Shown: in pieces, positions 1 to 6,200 of the stretch
Numbering within the stretch: the first letter of the stretch is position 1
Layout of the letters: every line of letters begins with the position of its first letter
Source of the DNA: Bacteroidia bacterium
Lineage (GTDB): Bacteria; Bacteroidota; Bacteroidia; B-17B0; Aurantibacillaceae
Length of the DNA stretch: 7,926 bases
Direction of reading: 5' to 3'
NCBI GenBank assembly: GCA_014379485.1
Contig: JACMLS010000826.1
Span: 1 to 7,926 of the forward strand
The notes under the pieces: generated by a model
Databases searched by the model: none
What the model was told of the DNA's origin: nothing
What the model saw: only the letters and a program-made list of their open reading frames with translations
Made by a program: the position numbers and the translations under genes

Positions 1-289
1 TATCATTAATAAAAGCAATGGTTTTAATAGGGTTATAAATGGTATTGTTTCCCTGAATGCCCGTACTCGATTGGTAAATGAGCCATCCGTTATCTCCACC
101 CAATGCAACACCGCCTGCAGGATCAGGAACAACGGTGTAAAAATTATTGCTCTGCAAACCCATTTGACTAAGTAGGGTTGACGCGGTCCATTGAGAATAG
201 AGACCCGGTATTTGAAACATGCTCAAAAGGAGTGCAATCATGCATCGGCGAAAGCCCAACAAATTTAATATTTGAATAATTTTTTGCAT
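1..289 (-). CDS. Exported protein of unknown function, N-terminal fragment (cut by left window edge)
   Basis: The minus-strand frame opens at the ATG at 287-289 and runs without a stop to the edge of the window, giving 96 residues. The start reads MQKIIQILNLLGFRRCMIAL and is followed by LLSMFQIPGLYSQW. This is a basic then hydrophobic stretch that fits a Sec signal peptide cut near residues 32-33 (LYS/QW). A shorter start at Met17 would also leave a signal peptide. The mature part contains GLQSNNFYTVVPDPAGG and then ALGGDNGWLIYQSS, which looks like beta-propeller repeat sequence of the Reg_prop or Ycf48/BNR type. That resemblance is by eye only. The ATG lies 32 bp after the stop of the 905-residue gene, with no terminator or promoter-like box between them, so co-transcription is likely. 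No Shine-Dalgarno sequence is present, as is normal in Bacteroidota. The reading frame is well supported; the fold is tentative and the function unknown. Confidence 0.72.
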   Translation of the reverse strand, partial: MQKIIQILNLLGFRRCMIALLLSMFQIPGLYSQWTASTLLSQMGLQSNNFYTVVPDPAGGVALGGDNGWLIYQSSTGIQGNNTIYNPIKTIAFIND

Positions 290-321
290 GGTTTTAGATT
301 TTGATTGTATAGCAATTTAAT

Positions 322-3039
322 TTACTGTTTAATAATTTTTATGTGTTTACTTTGAATTTGCAGAAAATAAATTCCGGCTGGTTGTGCACTAAGATCAACC
401 AGGTGCTGTGTACCGGCAACTTTTTCTCTGCTGATAATTTGTCCGGTGGAATTGTAAATTGTAAGTGTACCGATGCTCGTTTCTGATTTAATATTTATAT
501 AGTTGTTTGTAGGATTAGGATAAACAACAAGCAGCTGATCGTTAACTAAGTCCATAACAGATGTTGTAAGTGAATTGATAATTACCACCGCAGTATCCGT
601 TAGTACAGGTGCATTGTAATCGAAAATAATGTTGGCAGAATTGTTTATTACAGTTCCCGGATTATTGCCGGCAGTTTGCTGTACACTGAACTTAACAAAG
701 CCATGACTTCCAACTTCGTTTGCAATACTGTCTGGTAAAAGAATATTATTAAAAGTCCATTCTAAAATTCCCTGCCCGTAAATTCTAAAAGTATAGAGAT
801 GGCTTGATGCACCAGGTTGAACAGTTGCAACATCTAAATAAGAGGCTAAAGTATCTCTGATCACAACAGTAAATGCGGTATCTGTTCCTGTATTCTGAAA
901 ACGGATCATGTAAGTCAGGGCATCACTCGTATCGCAGTTCTCTTGCTTTGCATATCCGTTATTCAAAAAATCCTGCGAAGCAACTTCTTTTGCGTTCGGG
1001 TCGCATGAACCAACAATAATGTGGCAATCATGATCTGAATTGTTTGTAGTGTCGCACTCAGCATCTGTGGTGGTAATTGTTGCAAAAGCACATTCGTTTT
1101 GCTGCCCCGTTGCATTACAATCAACAGAATCCAGAACGTAAAAATTTCCGCTCTGGCCCGGTAGTACTGTTCCGATATTAAATGTGTAAGTGTTGCCTGC
1201 AAGTGACCACGGAAGATTACTGCTCAAAGGAATGATCAGATTATCAAAATTTACATTGATAAAAACATTGTTTGCAGTAACTGCTCCGTTATTTGTGTAA
1301 TGAACGGTGTAACTGTTTTTAAAGCATCTTCTTAAATAAAATGTGCCAATGCTTATTGTAAGATCAGCACAATGAGAAGTTAAAGTGTCTGCAAAATCAT
1401 TTCCATAAGAATTTGGTGTGAGCCAGTTTATGTTTGCCGTATAAGTTCCCGTAGCAGCGGGACAGGATTGATTGTAATACTGAGAAGGAATATGACTTAT
1501 TGTATAAAGACCCGAATCAACAAAGAGTGTGTAATTACCGTTTGAATCTGTTACAGCATAATAGTTACCTGGCATTGCTTTAACCATTTTGCCGTATAAG
1601 TTCAACTCGTTTGTATCTTTTATACAATCAAGATCAAGGTCCTCGTAAATATTTCCGGTAATTACATTAATGGGAACGGGAGAAAGTTTTACCAGCCAGA
1701 AATCATAATTATTCGTGCCGGTTCCATGATGCCCGGACACATCAAAATCGTTTGAATTGGTGTTTCCTGAAACAATGAAACCACCGTCGGCAGTTTGAAA
1801 GCCGGCAGACGAAACATCTTTTAATGTGCCGCCCAAAGTTTTCTGCCATTGTAAAACGCCGGCAGCATCAATCTTTATTGTCCACACTTCAAAATTTCCG
1901 TGTGCGCCTGCAACATCTCCGTCATGCGAACTCGCGAATCCTGTAATAAAATATCCGCCATCATTTGTTTTAGAAATAGAACAAGCTCTGTCTGCACTTG
2001 TTCCCCCGTAACATTTTTGCCATTGTATTGCACCAACAGAATCTAATTTAATGACCCAGGCATCATAATTTCCATGATTACCCGTTACATCGCCATCAGT
2101 AGAATTTGTTTGAGCGCTTACTATATATCCTCCGTCGCTTGTATGTAAAACAGAGTAAGTCATTTCAACTCCCGTTCCGCCCAAAGATTTTTGCCACTGA
2201 ATAGCACCAAGGCTATCTGTTTTTACAATCCAGGTATCAAAATCAGGAGTTGAGCCGCCTGTGTGATGTCCGCTTACATCTCCATCATTAGATGCGGAGT
2301 TTGTAGCAATAATGTATCCTCCATCGTATGTTGTATCAATAGTAACCTGTCTGAAATTTAAACCTTGAAGACTAACGCCAAATATTCCGTCAGTTCCTGT
2401 TCCTCCAAGACATTTTTGCCAACTAATATTTCCGGCAGCATCTAATTTTACCATCCACACATCCTGGCTTGTTCCATGAAGTCCTGTTACATCACCATCT
2501 GTTGAGCCTGTGGTTCCGCCAACAATATAACCACCGTCGGTAGTTTGTAAAATAGATTGTCCTAAATCGCCATTTGATCCGCCAAGGCATTTTTGCCATT
2601 GAAGATTTCCGTTCACATCTATTTTTACGATCCACGCATCATAATTTCCATGATTGCCGGTAACATCACCATCGGTAGAATTTGTTTCTCCGGCAATAAT
2701 GTATCCGCCGTCGCTTGTTTGTATAATTGATGTAGACAATTCATAAGCGGTGCCTCCGTAAGTTTTTTGCCATTGAAGGTTTCCGTTCGCATCAGTTTTC
2801 ACTATCCAGATATCTAAAAATGTACCGTGTACGCCGGTAACATCTCCATTAAGCGAGTTAGCCGCACCTGTCATAATATAACCTCCATCGCTGGTAGCAA
2901 TAGTAGACATAGGAGCATCCATTCCGGTTCCTCCCATACATTTTTGCCATTGTATAGAAGGTTGGGCTGCACAATAAAGGCAGCACAGTAAAAAATTCAG
3001 TATTAAACTGAATCTGATGAGTAGTTGTTTGGTTTTCAT
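322..3039 (-). CDS. T9SS-exported surface protein: seven propeller-like repeats, shared stalk, type A sorting domain
   Basis: This is a complete 905-residue protein starting at the ATG at 3037-3039 and ending with TAA at 322-324. Residues 1-25 are a signal peptide (KTKQLLIRF, a hydrophobic core, then YCAAQ/P). Residues 28-452 hold seven tandem repeats of about 58 residues, described separately. Residues 458-555 are an SdrD-B or carboxypeptidase-regulatory-like beta-sandwich (GNIYEDLDLDCIKD, TDSNGNYTL). Residues 556-680 are DUF11-like (YTVHYTNNGAVTANNVFINV). Residues 678-820 are a DUF7619-like domain (SCDPNAKEV, RFQNTGTDTAF, EVGSHGFVKFSV, GTVINNSANIIFD). Residues 838-905 are a T9SS type A sorting domain (VYPNPTNN, LTIYNSTGQ, LSAQPAGIYFLQI). 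By family knowledge, T9SS removes such tails while releasing the protein or anchoring it on the outer membrane. No catalytic residues are apparent; a binding or adhesive role is inferred. No in-frame ATG lies upstream before the candidate promoter. Confidence 0.95.
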   Translation of the reverse strand: MKTKQLLIRFSLILNFLLCCLYCAAQPSIQWQKCMGGTGMDAPMSTIATSDGGYIMTGAANSLNGDVTGVHGTFLDIWIVKTDANGNLQWQKTYGGTAYELSTSIIQTSDGGYIIAGETNSTDGDVTGNHGNYDAWIVKIDVNGNLQWQKCLGGSNGDLGQSILQTTDGGYIVGGTTGSTDGDVTGLHGTSQDVWMVKLDAAGNISWQKCLGGTGTDGIFGVSLQGLNFRQVTIDTTYDGGYIIATNSASNDGDVSGHHTGGSTPDFDTWIVKTDSLGAIQWQKSLGGTGVEMTYSVLHTSDGGYIVSAQTNSTDGDVTGNHGNYDAWVIKLDSVGAIQWQKCYGGTSADRACSISKTNDGGYFITGFASSHDGDVAGAHGNFEVWTIKIDAAGVLQWQKTLGGTLKDVSSAGFQTADGGFIVSGNTNSNDFDVSGHHGTGTNNYDFWLVKLSPVPINVITGNIYEDLDLDCIKDTNELNLYGKMVKAMPGNYYAVTDSNGNYTLFVDSGLYTISHIPSQYYNQSCPAATGTYTANINWLTPNSYGNDFADTLTSHCADLTISIGTFYLRRCFKNSYTVHYTNNGAVTANNVFINVNFDNLIIPLSSNLPWSLAGNTYTFNIGTVLPGQSGNFYVLDSVDCNATGQQNECAFATITTTDAECDTTNNSDHDCHIIVGSCDPNAKEVASQDFLNNGYAKQENCDTSDALTYMIRFQNTGTDTAFTVVIRDTLASYLDVATVQPGASSHLYTFRIYGQGILEWTFNNILLPDSIANEVGSHGFVKFSVQQTAGNNPGTVINNSANIIFDYNAPVLTDTAVVIINSLTTSVMDLVNDQLLVVYPNPTNNYINIKSETSIGTLTIYNSTGQIISREKVAGTQHLVDLSAQPAGIYFLQIQSKHIKIIKQ
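1684..2958 (-). repeat. Seven tandem ~58-residue propeller-like repeats inside the 905-residue protein
   Basis: The repeats begin at residues 28, 87, 145, 204, 279, 337 and 395 and end near 452. The consensus begins QWQKCLGGTGxD, continues as TSDGGYIIxGxTNSxDGD and VTGNHGNYDAWIVKLD, and closes with xxGN before the next QWQK. They resemble the SBBP class of bacterial propeller repeats, and seven copies would close one seven-bladed beta-propeller. All units are 58-59 residues except the fourth, which is 75 residues owing to two short insertions (LNFRQVTIDTTY and TGGSTPDF). Every unit carries D-V-[STA]-G-x-H, with the His at residues 71, 130, 188, 259, 322, 380 and 438. At DNA level, repeats 2 and 5 share an identical 20-mer at 2636-2655 and 2060-2079. 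The repeat count and spacing are read directly; the propeller fold is inferred. Confidence 0.9.
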
Positions 3040-3082
3040 GGGGCTTTTTTTTGTAAGGTTAATTTTGATGATCTCTTCTATA

Positions 3083-3090
3083 CAAATTTA
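3083..3090 (-). promoter_or_regulatory. Candidate Bacteroidota -7 promoter box TAAATTTG
   Basis: On the minus strand this reads TAAATTTG, an exact match to the Bacteroidota primary sigma factor -7 consensus TAnnTTTG. It lies 43 bp before the ATG of the 905-residue gene, which would give a 5' leader of roughly 35-40 nt. No TTTG -33 box is found at the usual 19-21 bp spacing upstream, so only half of the consensus is met. A match this short in AT-rich DNA can arise by chance; its position in the intergenic region is the main support. Confidence 0.4.
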
Positions 3091-3187
3091 CAGGAGTCTC
3101 ATTGGTAGAATGGTAGTGTTAGCATGTATTCATGCATACGTTGATTGTCGTATTTATTTGCCCAAATGACATACTGTTGCGATAAAT

Positions 3188-3263
3188 GGTTTTCGGTTAG
3201 TTAGTTTTGAATTTCAAACTGAATAACAAATTTTTAAAACTCTTAACCAACTAACTGTAAACC
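3188..3263 (-). terminator. Long imperfect inverted repeat downstream of the LRR gene; possible terminator or 3' stability hairpin
   Basis: The 19-nt arms at 3188-3206 and 3245-3263 (plus strand GGTTTTCGGTTAGTTAGTT and AACCAACTAACTGTAAACC) are complementary at 16 of 19 positions. One of the three mismatches becomes a G-U pair in the minus-strand transcript. After a 2x2 internal loop the pairing resumes for about 10 more base pairs, including two G-U wobbles, leaving a terminal loop of about 14 nt. The element begins 10 bp beyond the stop codon of the LRR gene. It lacks a proper U-tract (ATTTATCGC follows), so it is not a textbook intrinsic terminator. It may end or attenuate transcription, or protect the 3' end of the mRNA. 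Confidence 0.45.
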
Positions 3264-3273
3264 TAAAACTCAG

Positions 3274-6200
3274 TTACTGAACAATCAGTTTTTTTACAAC
3301 AGAATTTTTCTGATCAGTGATACTGATTGAATAGATTCCTTTTCCGTATTCTGCTACGTTTAATGTTTTCGAAAATTTTCCCGTAAAATCAATTAGTGTT
3401 TCACTGTAGATCAGTTGTCCGATAGAATTTTTCAATTCTATTTTGTAATTGGTTTTTGTATTGGCAGAAAAAGAAAAAGTGAAATTTCCTTCTGATGGAT
3501 TCGGATAGACAGAAAATAAATTCCCGTCAGTTACAGACTCAATTTTTGTGGTGACAAAAACAACAGGAACCGAAGAAGCAGAAGAACAGTTTCCGTTACT
3601 AGAAATTACGGTGTAAGATCCGTCCTGAATTACAGAACAAAATTGATTTACCTCACCAGGAATAAGAACCCCGTCTAAATACCATTGGTTACCTGTAGCC
3701 GCGCTTGAGCTGAGTAAAGTACCTGCCTGTGTAATAAACGGTGTGGCCGGAACTGAATCTATTGCAACAATTATCTGCATGCTGTTTGCACCTGGCTGGT
3801 TTAAACAATTTTCATTTGATGTTAATGTACAATTCACAACGTCTGCATTATTAAAGTTGTTTGCAGTAAATGAAGGGCTGTTGCTTCCTGTGTTTACTCC
3901 GTTCAGCATCCATTGGTAAACAGGATTTGTTCCGCCGTTTACTGCTACCGCGTTAAATGTAATTGCGATGCCGGCACAAACTGTATTACTTCCCATAGAA
4001 CTTACAATAGAAACAGCAGGCGTTACAAAAGAATCTATTGTAAGAATAAATGTGGGGCTAATGGAAGAATTTGTGTCCAGACAATTTGCATTGGAAGTAA
4101 GGATACATTTCACTTTATCTCCTGTTATAAAAGTGTTAGATGAAAACTGAGCGCCACTGCTTCCGGTATTTGCTCCGTTTAAAAGCCATTGGTAAGCAGG
4201 TGCAGTGCCTCCGTTTGTTGGGGTAGCAGTAAATGTAACAGTTGTGCCGGCGCATGGAATAATAGTTCCGTTTGAAATATTTACAGATGGTGTAACTATC
4301 GGATCTATTATTACTGCGAGCGGATTTGAAAAAGGCCCTTGCTCAAAATTCATTCCTGCAACAGCTATAAATGCAGTTCCGCTAAAAGTATTGTTCCAGT
4401 CTACTGTGGCACTTGTTCCGTTGCCTGTAATTGTTCCTGCGTTTTGCGGCATCAAAGACCAGGTATAATCTGCTGCACCGGCAGATCCTGTTGTAGTGTA
4501 AACGGAATTAGTTGGGTTAATACAAAAAGAAGAATTTCCGGTTGGTGTTGCAGCTTGCGCAGTAGGAATTTCTATTGTAACCATTGCGGTATTTGTTGCA
4601 ATAGGGCTGTTATTATCAAAAAATATTTTTGCAATATTATTGATTACTGTGCCGGGAGCGTTATTCGCTTTTTGTTTTATTTTAAATTTTACAAAACCAT
4701 GACTTCCCAATTCATTGGTAATGGTATCTGTAAGATTTATGTTATTAAATGTCCAGCGTACTGCACCGTTTCCATATACTTCAAACGTGTAAGGAAAAGA
4801 ACTTGCTCCTGTTTGAAGCGTGGAAATGTCAAGTGTTTGCGCATCCAGTTCATCTACCACCACCACTTTGTAAGCCGTATCATTTCCTACATTCTGAAAC
4901 TTAATAGTGTATTCAAGTTCATCGCTGTTAGAGATATAATGGTTTGCAGAAATTCCTGAAGGAGAAACTGTTTTTTCGTTGGGGTCGCAGGAGTTACTTA
5001 CTACAATGCAGTCAATTTCCACATCATCGTCCTGGTCATCTTGCGGCACCTGTGTAATGAATTCCATAGAGTAAGGCGCCTGTCCGCACAGTTCTTTAAA
5101 TGCACGGGGTTTACTTTTTCCGGGATGTGCAGTATCCTGGTCTGCTTCTACTCTCCACGATTTTCCGTTGGCCGGAAAAGAAAGAATCAAACTATCAGAA
5201 CTGTTTAGTTGGTAATTCAGATTTCCCGAAACTAATATGTTATCTGAATACACACGGTAGTTGCGCGGCGCACTCATATTTCCTGTTCCGTTATTTTTTA
5301 TTTTAAAGACAACAGAATCGTTATTGCACAAACTGTTTACCATTGTGTTTGAATGATCCCAATTAATACTTGCTGCGTAACAATTGTTTGCCGGAAAAAT
5401 TTCTGCTTTTGCACACACCGTTTCAAGTTGGGCAGCATTACAGGAAACCGAATCAGTAATAACAAAAGAACTGCATGCCCCTACAGCTACGGTCCCTATG
5501 TTAAAATGATACGTGTTCCCTGTAACACTGGTCCAGGGTAGTGTGCTGCTTAACGGAATGGTGGCAGCATTAAAAGTTATATCTATGTATGCGTTTTGTG
5601 CAGGTGCAGAACCGTAGTTGCAATAATTTACAACGTAATAATTTTTCTGGCAAACACGCTGTCTGTTTGTTGCAATGTCTACCCACAACCAGGAGCAAAA
5701 TAAATCGGCAGTTTCAGGAAAATCAATATTTTTAATGCTATCTGTTAACTGAACAGAATAAGGAATTTGCGGACAGGTAATTTGCAACAACGGGTGTGCG
5801 GAAACAGCATCTACTGTGTAAGCACCCGTATCAGTATTTGCAATATAATATCCGCTGGTGTCGCTTGAAGCATAAAGTGAATTATTTAATTTTATGATCT
5901 GATTTGCTATCGGAAGTTCTCCGGCATCATACGCGCAATTATTATTTGCATCCACATACACATTGCCTGAAATAAAATTGTAATGACAGGTGCTGTTTGA
6001 ATTTGTGCAGACAGGAATTCCTGGTACATCAACAGTTAATGTTGGAGGATGATTAGGGAGGCAAGTCAGATAGTTTGCTTTGCAATGCAATTGAGTTACA
6101 CTTGTGGGAATTAGTGGAAGGCAATAAAGAGAATTATTGTCGCAATATAAATAGAGTAAACCCTGATGCAGTGCAGGTAAAGCAGTAAGCTGGTTATGAT

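Noticed and set aside
963..1202. Minus-strand open frame of 79 codons inside the 905-residue gene
   Set aside because: It sits in an alternative frame of the DUF11/DUF7619-coding region with no start context or conserved sequence, so it is a shadow.
4339..4959. Plus-strand open frame of 206 codons, antisense to the LRR protein stalk
   Set aside because: The translation is Cys/Arg/Lys-rich, with no domain, signal or repeat logic, and lies opposite a strongly supported CDS with recognisable domains. It is a shadow frame produced by the codon bias of the real gene.
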